Source: Hyalella azteca
Taxonomy: Eukaryota; Arthropoda; Malacostraca; Amphipoda; Hyalellidae
Assembly: GCF_000764305.2 (NCBI RefSeq)
Contig: NW_025931491.1
Coordinates: 1 to 64,000, forward strand
DNA: 64,000 nucleotides
Direction of reading: 5' to 3'
The notes below the pieces were generated by a model, which saw nothing but the letters and a program-made list of their open reading frames with translations, made no database searches and had not been told where the DNA came from. Position numbers and translations under genes: made by a program. Below are positions 11,048 to 21,007 of the stretch, piece after piece; position 1 is the stretch's first letter, and each line of letters begins with the position of its first letter.

Positions 11048-11220
11048 AAGCTAATTTAGGTCTCTAATTGCTAGTTTTTATGATTTTATCTGAAATTGTT
11101 AGGCGAAAATAGCCTGCATGCCAAATTTCAGACCTCTAGAGCAATCAGAAGTGGGCTAATTTTCGTTGTCAATGTTAACAACAAACAAACAAACAAACAA
11201 ACAAACGCGAAGCTAAGTTA
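11048..11220 (+). mobile_element. Non-LTR retrotransposon 3' end with (CAAA)n tail
   Basis: A roughly 150-bp insert ends in about six CAAA units (11180-11206). It is flanked by near-identical 11-mers: AAGCTAATTTA at 11048-11058 and AAGCTAAGTTA at 11210-11220. A 5'-truncated body with a short-unit tail and target duplications is the signature of LINE retrotransposition. The body (wording such as TGCCAAATTTCAGACCTC) resembles RTE-type LINE 3' untranslated regions in general style. The clade is a guess; the insertion structure is clear. Confidence 0.72.
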
Positions 11221-11230
11221 AGAAAAACGT

Positions 11231-11475
11231 GTTAATACGCGCCCAAACAATCCCTATGAACAAGTATTTACGATGCAAGGCTTCAAAGAAACACAAAATA
11301 TTTCAAAATATACAATAAGCTGTGGTCAGAGAAAAATGTCACGTGTAACACGGCAATCTTCTCATGTGCGAGGTCTCCAACTTATCTCAGGTCTTCTGCT
11401 ATACATAACCGAATTACATATCTACGTGCGAACCACTAACATGCAACTTTCAAACCTAATACTAGCTTCTCCTTA
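11231..11475 (+). repeat. Dispersed block P, copy 2 (plus)
   Basis: Same block as 6246-6490, opposite orientation. It is followed by a short piece (about 11515-11555) that matches the edge of block S at 36535-36585, then by block M. Confidence 0.78.
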
Positions 11476-11559
11476 AGGGGAGCTTCATAAATTACGGACA
11501 AAATCACGGGCAAAATCTCGTCCGTAGGAAGAAAATATTGTAGGAGGTATTATTTCAGG

Positions 11560-11875
11560 GCATCGGATGAATGTGTGTGTTATGTAAAAATTAATTTGGG
11601 TGAAATTATCTTGCACACGAGAGCGTTCCATTGCGCTAATAAAATGGTAAATTATTTAGAAATTTCATAACATCAGTAACTCCGAGATCGAAATTAAATT
11701 CCAAGTCAATGGTTCAGAATTTTTTTCTTGATTATCCATGACGAGTGAGCTAAAATACAAGCTCTGTGGGGTAAGCGACAGTCATTACCCACTCAGGAAA
11801 TACAAGCTCTGTGGCGTAAGCGACAGTCATTACCCACTCAAAAAATACAAGCTCTTTGGGAAGAAATTGTATTGA
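11560..11875 (+). repeat. Block M with two copies of the 46-bp minisatellite
   Basis: Block M is about 300 bp: it begins near GGCATCGGATGAATGTGT and ends in one or more 46-bp units (here 11757-11850). Other copies lie at 21775-22075, 27650-27995 (minus), 43235-43540 and 63605-64000. Because it occurs both beside R and inside a different DNA element (27.6 kb), it may be mobile on its own. No coding content is visible. Confidence 0.75.
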
Positions 11876-12019
11876 GTGAAAAATTGGGAAAACATTGGGA
11901 AGAAATTGGATGGTGACGAAATGGATCTATCAGGGCTCTCTCTCTCAGTAATGTTTAATATCACCATCAATGCTTAAGCTCTCATGAAGAGCTACAAAAT
12001 TCATAACATGATCTATTTT

Positions 12020-12755
12020 TTTACATCGATATCGATCAATTAACGTGGGAAGTTGTCACTCATAACACTTTATTTAACACATGCGCATAATTGTATTTAT
12101 GCAGGCTGACTTCGTTAGATTCTTAGCACCCGGTGCATATATATGGTGTGAAGGATGTAGTGCTCTTACTTTCGTATACTCACCTCATATATGAGACTGT
12201 TTATGAAAATATATATTGCATGATATAGATATATTATATGATTGAGGAAATTTATGCCAAATGATTCTAATCCTGCAACACCGTTTCAGGAAGAAAATGT
12301 CGCATAGGCGCCTTGTACATATTGCTAACGCCCCTAGGAGGTCGGTTAATAAATCAGTCATACATGCTTAACATTTATATGCGATAAATAGCAGTAGTAA
12401 AATTGGTTTGATCGAAACTTGATTGAGCAGAATATTTATGAATGGTTATCTACATGCTTCATGACTAATTTAAAAACAATCTTGCTGCATAGAATCCCTG
12501 AGATTTTCTTTCCTGCTATTCGACCTTGTTGAACGCTCTACTCTTCCAGCGAGAATTTCGGCAATCTTTCAACAGAATATTTCAGCGGAAACCTACTGAT
12601 AAAAAAGTCAGAGTTCAAATGCATTCCACCTGAACACCCGCATTGAGCATCATCAACGCCGGAGTGACCTAATAAAACTCTACGGTCCTGGTGTTCAATA
12701 TATCCAGTTTATATTATAATCTAGTACATTTGTACTCACACATCAACCCACACAA
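12020..12755 (-). repeat. R fragment (r5, r4, r3) in minus orientation
   Basis: Module r5 (12090-12170), r4 (12290-12480) and r3 (12640-12755) are recognisable as the reverse complement of R copy 1. The fragment ends abruptly where sequence switches to the plus-strand r0 edge, so 12755 is an inversion-type junction. Bases 11876-12020 between M and this fragment show nothing I can name. Confidence 0.75.
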
Positions 12756-13430
12756 GTTACCGAGTACGTGAAGAACCCAAGTTTCCTCGTTGCACGCAAT
12801 TATTCTACGGATCAGTCATGATTATTTGTTAAGTAATTTAATCAAATTATATAACTGATATTTTTGTGATTGTCGGAATGAGAAATAGTCGCTCGCACAA
12901 TATTTCTCTGCATATAAGTTCTTATAATATAATATATTCATCAATAATATGCATTATTGGCATTATCCAGTAAAGCATTTCAGTCACGTGATTGTTCACA
13001 ATTCAGCACATGGCTCGCAGCACTTCCCTGCAGTGAAAGCTAATTGATATAGTTTCGGGCGACTTTACCGTTTTCTATGGTTAAGTAGAAAACTGTTTGA
13101 GGAATATTTATTTTATTATATCAATTAATTTACTCTTGCATGAGAACCTACGAGTACGTGACGCAACTTAGTAAAACGTTAAAGATATCCCGAAATAATA
13201 AGATATCCCGAATAAGATATCCCGAAACGTAATGTTGTTTCGGGATATCTTCGTTTTCTAGGATTAGTTCGAAAACTGTTTTGGGGATATCTATCTTATT
13301 ATGTCAATCAATTCACCCCTCCTGCATGAAAATGTACAAGTAACGAAAATGTACTTTCATTATAAGCTAGTGCACACGTCAGCCAGCCAATGTTACTTAT
13401 TGACATGTCAGTGACAAATGTACTTTCAAC
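12756..13430 (+). repeat. R module r0, plus orientation, with one unit of the 25-bp repeat
   Basis: The left edge (12762-12800) is a single reverse-complement unit of the 25-bp repeat that is amplified at 26136-26281. The rest matches 3725-3910 and, inverted, 25600-26135. A second, partial r0-like stretch follows at 13260-13345 after the hairpin at 13214-13251. Confidence 0.7.
13182..13251. repeat. Triplicated motif ending in a perfect 15-bp hairpin
   Basis: The string AAGATATCCCGAA occurs three times in a row (from 13181, 13200 and 13214). The third copy is the left arm of a perfect inverted repeat: AAGATATCCCGAAAC at 13214-13228 and its reverse complement at 13237-13251, with an 8-base loop. 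It falls inside module r0 and is not present in the other r0 copies I compared. Confidence 0.85.
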
Positions 13431-13536
13431 GAAAACAATATAAATACGAAGAAGCTACGGAATTATTAACGCCTACGGTAGTAACTTTCTTTGCGGGTAC
13501 ATCACTATTCGGTCGATGTGCAGTAATGTAGTTTGT

Positions 13537-13894
13537 TATATAACTGCAACTAAAAAAACTACGCTGCAACTTCTCCACGCGACAACACTTCTTCTCGCTT
13601 CGAATCACCGACATGTGGAACAGCCTCCCCGAAGACATCGTTGACGCTCCAAGTATGAACGCTTTCAAGATCAGACTTGGTATAGCTATGGAAAAATATA
13701 TGTTCAGATTTGAAATGCCTAGCACCATATCGAACCTGGTGGAAGTCTAGTAGCTATTTCAAACTATCGTCAGTCCTGAAAAGATCCGGTCAAATGACAC
13801 GATTTTAGATCTTCTGTGAACAAGGCACGAAAATGAGAAGAATCGGCGACAGTCCACATCAGGCCTACACTTCAGCGCCGAGATCACTATGTTA
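13537..13894 (+). mobile_element. LINE (CR1/L2-like) 3' end inserted in R
   Basis: The insert carries the last codons of a non-LTR retrotransposon reverse-transcriptase protein (see the CDS fragment) and about 140 bp of 3' untranslated region. The R sequence on either side (GTAGTTTG... and ...GGACTTCCACAC) is continuous in R copies without it, for example near 43930-43970. The same insert sits at the same R position at 24001-24361 and 33130-33484, so it was copied along with R. Confidence 0.82.
13544..13750 (+). pseudogene. LINE reverse-transcriptase protein, extreme C-terminus
   Basis: After a stop at 13541-13543 the frame reads LQLKKLRCNFSTRQHFFSLR, then ITDMWNSLPEDIVDAPSM, then NAFKIRLGIAMEKY, and stops at 13748-13750. 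The string (R)xxxxWNSLPxxxVxAPSxNxFKxRL is a well-known ending of ORF2 proteins of CR1/L2/jockey-type LINEs. The catalytic reverse-transcriptase domain is entirely absent because the copy is 5'-truncated. The frame is open but cannot be a gene alone. Assignment to a clade is by memory of the motif only. Confidence 0.85.
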
Positions 13895-15237
13895 CGGACT
13901 TCCACACGATAGCGTATGAATCGGATGGGAATTAAAGAACAAGTGCGAGAACTTTCACCAACATTAACTATAACGACGTAGCTCTCCATTCGAGAGCTCC
14001 AAAATTTGCAAATTAGACACTAAAGGAACGTTTGAACCCTACCATGCTAATAGGATACTATCTATTATAACTTCACACTGACGACATGCGCAGAAGTAAC
14101 TTTATGCAGGCTGACTCCGTTAGATTTGAGGTTCCGGTGAATATCTCTCGAGTTGAGGATCAAGTGCACTTACATCCGTACACTTACTTCAGACATCAGA
14201 CCGCTTTAATAAAATATAAATTGCCTGACCCAAAAAATGATAAGATTGAGGAAATTTATGCCGCATGCTTCTAATCCTGCAACAACATTTCAGGATGAAA
14301 AGGTGGCATAGAGAACGACTAGTAGTTGAACGCATGGTGAACGACTGTTGCTAACGCCCTAGGAATTCGGTAAATAAATCAGTCATACATGCTCAACATT
14401 TATATGCTATAAATGACAATAGTAAAATTGGTGAAATCGAAACTTGATTGTGCGAAATATTTATGCATATTAATCTACATACATCATTACCAAGTGAACA
14501 ACATTCGCGCTCTGTTTAAACCCAGACAAATTCCATTCTACTTACTATTCGACCTCCTCGCACGCTCTACTCTTCCAGCGTAGGTTGCATTGTATTCAAT
14601 CACAACATATTTTAGAGGTTGAAAACTATGACAAAGAAGGCAATAGGCAAATGCATCACACCTGGAAACCCACATTGAGAATTATCAATGGAGCAGTGAC
14701 CTAATTAAACTTCATGGTCCTAGTGTTCATATATCCAGTTTATATTATTATTTAGTACATTTGTACCCACACGCCATCCCACATGGGATGAGTTTGAAAC
14801 ATAATTCCAAAGACTTGAAATGAAATACCTCTGAAGTTTGTGGAAACATAACAATAAATGGATAGAACGCTCCTGCGGTATTTCCGGAAGATAAAAGTGG
14901 TGTAGTCGAGATGTGAAGAGGTTGAGAACCACAAATCCTGATTCAAGTTCTTTTACAACAGGCTCGTTGCGGTCAAGAAATGTCAAAGTTTGAATCAACA
15001 GACGTGATGAAAGATCATCAACACTTTATAATAGTTAGGCCAATGACGATAACCTAATAATATATAATCCTGGCTTGTATATCCGAAATACTCTTTTGTA
15101 ATCAAACAGCATCCAATTTGCATAGATTTTTTCTCGCCTGCCGCAGCACTTTTTTCCCTAACGAGCATAACCGCATCGAGGAAATGTCTGCTTTGATGTC
15201 CGTTGAGTTTCGCCTGTTGCTGAGACCGGCGGCTGTG

Positions 15238-15495
15238 ATGATAATATAGTAATAATATAGCGGTTTCATCGTTTATTATTCCGTAGACATGTCGCCAATT
15301 CTTAACATTACAGAACATTTACAGCTTGTTGCGGGTGTGAACTCGCACTTCACTTCTTCAAATGTTCTTTGCTTAACCGCCCGGCCTCCTTGCCGATTCT
15401 GACCAGAAACTGGCGCACAGAGCTGGGATCGAACCCGCGCCTCTCTGCTCCAATCTTGGTACTCTGAACTTTAACCACTTGACCACCCATGATAA
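15238..15495 (-). mobile_element. tRNA-derived SINE with 7-bp target duplications
   Basis: A 244-bp SINE (15245-15488, minus strand) is flanked by ATGATAA at 15238-15244 and 15489-15495. Its head is tRNA-like: an A box, TGGTCAAGTGG, at 15475-15485 and a B box, GGTTCGATCCC, at 15425-15435, both on the minus strand. These are the internal RNA polymerase III promoter elements. The tail is ATA-rich (TATTATTACTATATTA). R copy 1 near 4415-4445 lacks the insert, which confirms it. The parental tRNA cannot be decided because the anticodon region is not well conserved. Confidence 0.9.
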
Positions 15496-16139
15496 ATGTC
15501 CATTATCGTTAGTAACTACACTAAAATTTTCGAACAACGAATCAAATTTATTATTTTACATAAAGTATAATGAACCCATTGTAATATACTTAAACATTAG
15601 TAAGGTATATCATAGATTGATTGAAAGATCAACTACGAATTACAGACGCGTTGACGTATGGAAAAACTCGGTCCAAAAAGTACATTTATTCTATGCCCAG
15701 TGACGGTATAACCGCCACTCGAGTTTATTTAGTCGAAAAATGAACAGTTCTTCTTACGAATTAGTCCTATATACCTTAATAGACAGGACTTAAGGCTTTT
15801 TGCATTATTTAATAGTATTGTCATCACCTTGAGATATAATGAAAACGCTTCATTCCGCAACTTAAGAGAGTCCATTGGAATGGCGTTCTCAGACAGAACA
15901 ATGAAGACAATAGCAATGAATATGGGAGGGGAATAATTAATATTCGTATTTGGGTTGTATTTGAATTCTTTTAACCAGGAAAATTTACTATTTGTATACC
16001 AACTTGCTGTTTTACTAAGTTGCCTCACACATTCGTAGATTTTCATGCGGGAATAGTGGAGCGATGAATATAATATATTAGTTAACGCTCGAATTGTTTT
16101 CAAATGCCGATAGAAAACAAGAAATTCTGCCATAAACTA

Positions 16140-17292
16140 TTTCAATTTTCTTCAGCGAAGTCCCATGATGTCAATTCCTGAGAATTTTGACCATGATGCA
16201 GACCAGCAGTAAGTGCAAGGTTTACTCTAATCAATGTTCATACTGCTTGATACAAAATTATCTGTCAAAAATGCCTAATTGCTATTAAATATTGTGATTG
16301 AGCTAAAAAATTTGAAGCTTGACCAAAATAGGTGAAATTGAGGATTTGCATGAAAGTTTCAACTTTTCTCACCTTATGTCAGATTGATGCAGACATGTGT
16401 TTACAATTAATTATTTCTGATATGAATAATCAATGCAACGAGAGTCGCCACAGCACTAATGTTGCCACTTGCCAGTCTTCTGACTCCAGTAGGCTCTATC
16501 AAATTACAAACAAAACTGAGCCTCATTCTAGCAAGTTAAGAACAAAATCCTAACTATTATTTGTTAATAATATCAAATAAAAAGTTTTGAACAGTATTAT
16601 ATAGTTGTTAATGAGGAGTGGTGGCCTGTGTGTCACTGTCGGTAAGTAGCCGCTCGAGCCGCACAGCGCTTGCCCCACGCTATACTGTTTATAATACAAG
16701 CAGATGTTTTTACATGGCGAGTGACCGATCGATGTGGAAAAAATTGTAGATTAAATCATACATATGAGATCATAAGATGTCGTATCTCTAATCCCATCCA
16801 GAATGTGAAATTACGAGTCAATTTCACAATTAATCCACCAGAAAAGCTCAAGCATCAGAGTCTAACAACATCGTTCACGTCGTACGTGGTGAAGGCTAAC
16901 ATCGCAATACGAACGCATTGCGTAAGCACGAAGCTCATGTGAGAAAATTAAAAATAAAGCTTGGCAAATTTACGATGCAAGTCACGAACGTAATTTAAAT
17001 TGATAAAAAAACTCACACCTATATTAAGTGAAACCTGCTTATGAACAAAATATCACACTTCAATTCATGATCCTTTGAAAATGAAAGAACGTCACTACCG
17101 AATTCTTATCGTAATTTTACCTCATACCTTCAGGCTACAGCTGTAACTTTAGCCCTCTACAGCCTGACACGATTAACCGGAGCAATATTGTCACGCGCCT
17201 ACTTCCCAAAAAGGATACGTTCTAGTGAGCGCAAAATGACTTGCACTGATGGTTGCCGCCACGTACAACTTTAAAAATGTTCTCTGTTGCGT
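16140..17292. other. Apparently single-copy AT-rich stretch
   Basis: I found no match to any other part of the window and no recognisable gene. Frames at 16332-16553 and 16670-16942 are short and show no domain. It is the longest stretch here without an obvious repeat match, so unique probes or a host exon would be most likely here, but I have no positive evidence for an exon. Confidence 0.5.
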
Positions 17293-17330
17293 CTGTCTCT
17301 TATACACATCTAGATGTGTATAAGAGACAG
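17293..17330. other. Nextera mate-pair junction adapter (assembly contamination)
   Basis: Positions 17293-17311 are CTGTCTCTTATACACATCT and 17312-17330 are AGATGTGTATAAGAGACAG. These are the Tn5 mosaic end and its reverse complement, joined head to head exactly as in the 38-bp Nextera mate-pair circularisation junction. This is synthetic library sequence, not genome. The sequence on its right side repeats 14736-14813, as expected if a fragment 14736-17292 (2557 bp) had been circularised. Confidence 0.98.
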
Positions 17331-17408
17331 GTTTATATTATTATTTAGTACATTTGTACCCACACGCCATCCCACATGGGATGAGTTTGAAACATAATTC
17401 CAAAGACT
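17331..17408. other. Artefactual copy of 14736-14813
   Basis: These 78 bases are the same as 14736-14813 (R module r3, minus orientation) and end at the N at 17409. They follow the mate-pair adapter, so they are almost certainly the other end of a circularised library fragment and not a real duplication at this place. Confidence 0.95.
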
Positions 17409-17409
17409 N
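17409..17409. other. Ambiguous base / collapsed gap
   Basis: A single N separates the artefactual copy from a tandem array. It probably stands for an unresolved join, so real sequence may be missing. Confidence 0.85.
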
Positions 17410-17410
17410 A

Positions 17411-17583
17411 CCACAAACGCTTCACCACTTCCATCATTAACAGATGCCCTATCACCACAAACGCTTCATCACTTCCATCATTAACAGATGTCCTATCACC
17501 ACAAACGCTTCACCACTTCCATCATTAACAGATGCCCTATCATCACAAACGCTTCACCAATTTCATCGCTAAACAATGTCCTC
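17411..17583. repeat. 44-bp minisatellite, about four units
   Basis: Units start at 17411, 17455, 17499 and 17543 (core CCACAAACGCTTCACCACTT). The first three are nearly identical; the fourth is diverged. The array begins right after an N, so the true copy number is unknown. Confidence 0.9.
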
Positions 17584-17648
17584 ACCATCGCAAGTCTGCG
17601 GCTCAACTCAAGGCGCCGCGGGCAACAAAACAAAGCCCGCGTCAGGTA

Positions 17649-18930
17649 GCCGCCGGTCTCAGCAACATAACATAACATTACATAGTGATGTCGGCGCTGA
17701 GGTGTAGGCCTGATGTGGCCTGTCGCCGATTCTGTTACTTTTCGTGCCTTGTTCATAGAAGATCTTAAATCGTGTCATTTGACCGGATCTTTTCATGACT
17801 GACGATAGTTTGAAGTACCTACTAGACTTCCACCGGGTTCGATAAGGAGCTTGGCATTTCAAATCAGAACATATACTTTTCCATAGCTATATCTAGTCTG
17901 TTCTTGAACGCGTTCATACTTGGAGCGCCACCGATGTCATCGGGGAGGCTGTTCCACATGTCGGTGATTCGAAGCGAGACGAAAGTCAACGGACATCAAA
18001 GCAGATATTTCCTCGATGCGGTTATGCTCGTTAGGGAAAAAATGCTGCGGCAGGCGAGAAAAAAATCTATGGAAATTGGATGTTGTTTGATTATAAAAGA
18101 GTATTTCGATATAGAAGCCCGGATGATGTATTAATAAGATATCAGCATTGACCTAACTATTATAGAGTGTTGATGATGTTTCATCACGTCAGTTGATTCA
18201 AACTTTGAAATTTCTTGACCTCAACGAGCCTGTTTTAATAGAATTTGAACCAAGATTTGTGGTTTTTAACCTCTTCACATCTCGACTACACTACTTTTAT
18301 CTTCCGGGAATAACGCCGGGGCGTTGTACCCATTTTTTGTTTATTTTTTTCCACAAACTTCTGAAGTATTTCACTGCAAGTGTTTAGAATTATGTTTAAA
18401 ACGTATCTCATGTGGGTTGGTGTGTGATTTCATATGTACTTGATTATAAAATAAACTGGAAATAATGACCACAAGGACCAAAAAGTTTAATTAGGTCACT
18501 CCTGCTTTGATCATCTCAATGCGGGTGTTCAGGTGTAATGTATTGGGATATTGCCTCCTCAGCAGCGAAGTTCCTGAGATATGCAGCCTATAATATAAAA
18601 ATAGCTTCGCACTTCAGTAGCTCTTGCGTAGAGGTAGAATATGGGAATAGAAAATCTATGGGATTTCGCAGAGCGCGATTGTTGTTGAATTAGTCATGAC
18701 GCATGTAGATTAACGTGCATGAATATTTTGCGCAAACAAGTTTCGATTATACCAATTGTAGTACCGCCATTTATTGCATATAAATGTTAAGTTAATAAAT
18801 TAAATGTTACTGATTTATTAACCGAGTTCCTATAGAGCGTGAGCAATATGCACGAGTCGCTCTCTATGCGACCTTTTCATCCTGAAATGTTGTTGCAGGA
18901 TTAGAATCATGTGGCATCAATTTCCTTAAT
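17649..18930 (+). repeat. R fragment (r1 to start of r5), plus orientation
   Basis: After a short r1 edge at 17649-17667 the repeat is interrupted by a LINE 3' end, then continues from 17978 through r1, r2, r3, r4 and the start of r5. It stops near 18930, where a short CCTTATGA duplication leads into the 42-bp repeat region. Bases 17584-17648 are GC-rich and unassigned. Confidence 0.75.
17668..17977 (-). mobile_element. LINE 3' end inserted in R module r1
   Basis: On the minus strand this is the same LINE 3' end as at 13537-13894, including the WNSLP...DA frame (diverged). It is 5'-truncated at 17977 and ends in a TGTTA-type tail (17668-17682). R continues without a gap on both sides: ...CAGCAACA before it and GACGAAA... 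after it. The position in R differs from the other three copies, so this is an independent insertion. Confidence 0.82.
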
Positions 18931-18939
18931 AACCTTATG

Positions 18940-19240
18940 ACCTTATGATGAGTTTGGGACTTCCTAGTCCCCGGTTACGCTGATGCGCCGCCTTCGTCGT
19001 CCTCCGTCTCCGAGTCGTCGCTAGGCAGGTCACCCGCCCTCGGGTCCCGNCCTCAGTCTGCTTGGAGATCTCTGTCTCAGCTGCAGCTCGTGCCTCAGTC
19101 TGCTTGGAGATCTCTGTCTCAGCTGCAGCTCGTGCCTCAGTCTGCTTTGAGATCTCTGTCTCAGCTGGGGCATCTGCCAAAGCTGGGGCGCGAGCTGCAG
19201 CTGAGACAGAGAACTGAAAGCTTCTCGGTGAGCTGTTAAA
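18940..19240 (-). repeat. 42-bp minisatellite region with in-frame 14-residue repeats
   Basis: Three 42-bp units (from 19051) read on the minus strand as repeats of AAAETEISKQTEAR. An N at 19050 interrupts the array, and GC-rich sequence (18945-19049) follows in which one frame is acidic (SDDSETEDDEGG). The unit length is a multiple of three, so the frame stays open automatically. I see no start, splice context or known domain. A relative without tandem repetition lies at about 49520-49580. Confidence 0.7.
19050..19050. other. Ambiguous base / collapsed gap
   Basis: A single N lies at the edge of the 42-bp array. As at 17409, it probably marks an unresolved repeat join. Confidence 0.8.
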
Positions 19241-19439
19241 CACAAGACAATAATTGTCATACGGGAGTGCGTTGAACTCGTTTCAAAGCATATCAATGTA
19301 TCTTTAGGTGAAAAATACATGACAATATAATAATCGGATAGCAGCCGAACCTAAGCATTTGAAATGATCTTACTTAGGTGTTAAATTTTTAAGAGGTTAA
19401 TTTATGCCTCCAAATAAAGTTTAAGTTCAGCTCGCGTCC

Positions 19440-20310
19440 TTCACATCAACTGCGGGAATTACGGGCACAGTGAGACTTTTAAGTTTTTCCACATATATAT
19501 GAGTGATATTTAATAAGAGTCCAGAGTATTCAAGGCTCACAAGTCATTGCCTTTATTGACGTGGGAGGGAAGGTTATTATATGCCTTAATACATGAAATA
19601 ATTAATATTTTTCTCGGTTTCTCACGCACAACTGTACCCCCACCCCCTACACCCCACAACTGTACCCCCACTTCGAGTCGTGACACGCTTTCCTCTCCGT
19701 TTTTATGCGAGTTGCCGGTCAAACAGAGATAGAAATGATATAATGAATTTTTTTCAAATTCAGAACATGATGAAATTGCAAATTTCACCTCAAATTTACC
19801 CCTATTAAGGAAAGAAGTGAATACTGCATGTGTTCCATTTGGTGTGATTGTAAATATTCATTAGTTATTAATGCGATATAAATTACTTTGAAATTGCTCT
19901 ATAACAATTAGGAAGCAATTCGTAAAATAAAAATATGCCTAGGTCTTCACCGATCATTGTTAATTAATAAAGAGACTTATTTTAGTTACCTCGACAGGCT
20001 TTCATATGTCTCACTCAACAAGTAGGTTGTACCACTCTACCTTGTTATGTGAACGTGCACCGACTGATGAACTTTATAGAATTAGTGTGAGCCTTCAACG
20101 AATGAGTTGGCCGTCGTCAAGCCCATTCGAGTCGGAGGACTTGGAAACAAGAAATACCGTAAATGTATTGAAGGTTGTGACAGGAGAATTGATCTGAATG
20201 AGTTCTTGATATTAAGTGCGTTTCTGGGCGTTCTGAGTTCCGGTGCGAAGTCTTACTTCAGATGTGTTCGCTCGAGAGATGACCTATTGCATTGGTTCCC
20301 AAAGTGAAAG
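19440..20310 (+). repeat. Dispersed block Q, copy 2
   Basis: Matches 9230-9690 and 10640-11005 in the same orientation, without the mariner-like element. Homology stops at 20310, where a GC-rich stretch (20310-20420) begins; I see no gene in that stretch. Bases 19241-19440 are unassigned. Confidence 0.75.
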
Positions 20311-20499
20311 GTATCGCCCCCTTGGAGGCGGTGGAAAGATCGGGGGGATGGTGAGGAGGAAGGGGGCGGTAGAAGGGCGATAGTCCGAAGTCGAAGTCAG
20401 AAGTTAGAACGTTTGTTTGACGATTTGAGCACAGTTCAGCACATGGCTCCCAGCGACGGGTTTTTCACCCCAATCTGGCTTTATTGAACCTCTAGAGTC

Positions 20500-20760
20500 T
20501 GTAAATTGAATGCAACAGCTTCACATTTCACCCGTGCCACCTCATTCTTTGTGGCAAGTGATCTGGCAACAGGTAGTTTTTTGCAGGGGAAAGTCCTCTT
20601 GGTATGGGACAGTTGGTATTCTTAGTTCAACGTTACATTTTAATTCGAAGCCTTTCAAGTTTATAGAAGTCCCTCCAGCTTTGTGCGTTTCCAGGTACGT
20701 GTTCAGCTCTTCTATATGTAAGCAGTCGAAAAGTTCGGTGTGCCGTGATTATGTAAAAAA
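20500..20760 (+). repeat. Block T fragment
   Basis: Parts of this stretch match 62515-62820 (plus) and 28725-29030 (minus), with an internal deletion of roughly 90 bases relative to those copies. All copies keep a translatable string near IEVPPAL...SRYVFSSS. I do not recognise a protein family, and the surrounding frame is not kept. Confidence 0.6.
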
Positions 20761-21007
20761 ACAAATGTTAATGAGATTAAATTTTTGATTGATCTCTTTG
20801 TGAGTGGCATGTGGAAATAAATGGTAAAATGACATATCTTCGTGAGTTTGCGTACAAGCCTCCAGATCATCAAAGTATAAATACGGTTGCTCCTAATGCC
20901 ATGGATTGTATTATAGCGTATATACTTAGTACAGTATAGCGGTCTATGCGTTCATTAGGCCGATAGGCCTGTCGCCGATGCTTAACACATCATCAACTTT
21001 TCATTTG

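Larger units (their letters stand above)
13431..16135 (-). repeat. Composite repeat R, copy in minus orientation, near complete
   Basis: Reading the minus strand from 16135 gives r0, a SINE (15245-15488), r1, r2, r3, r4, r5, a LINE 3' end (13537-13894) and part of r6. Apart from these two insertions the order is the same as in R copy 1. The homologous R copy 1 lacks both insertions. Bases 14736-14813 of this copy appear a second time at 17331-17408 because of an assembly artefact. Confidence 0.82.

Noticed and set aside
17331..17408. A second genuine copy of R module r3 at 17.3 kb
   Set aside because: It follows a synthetic mate-pair junction adapter and repeats a segment 2.6 kb upstream, as expected from library circularisation.
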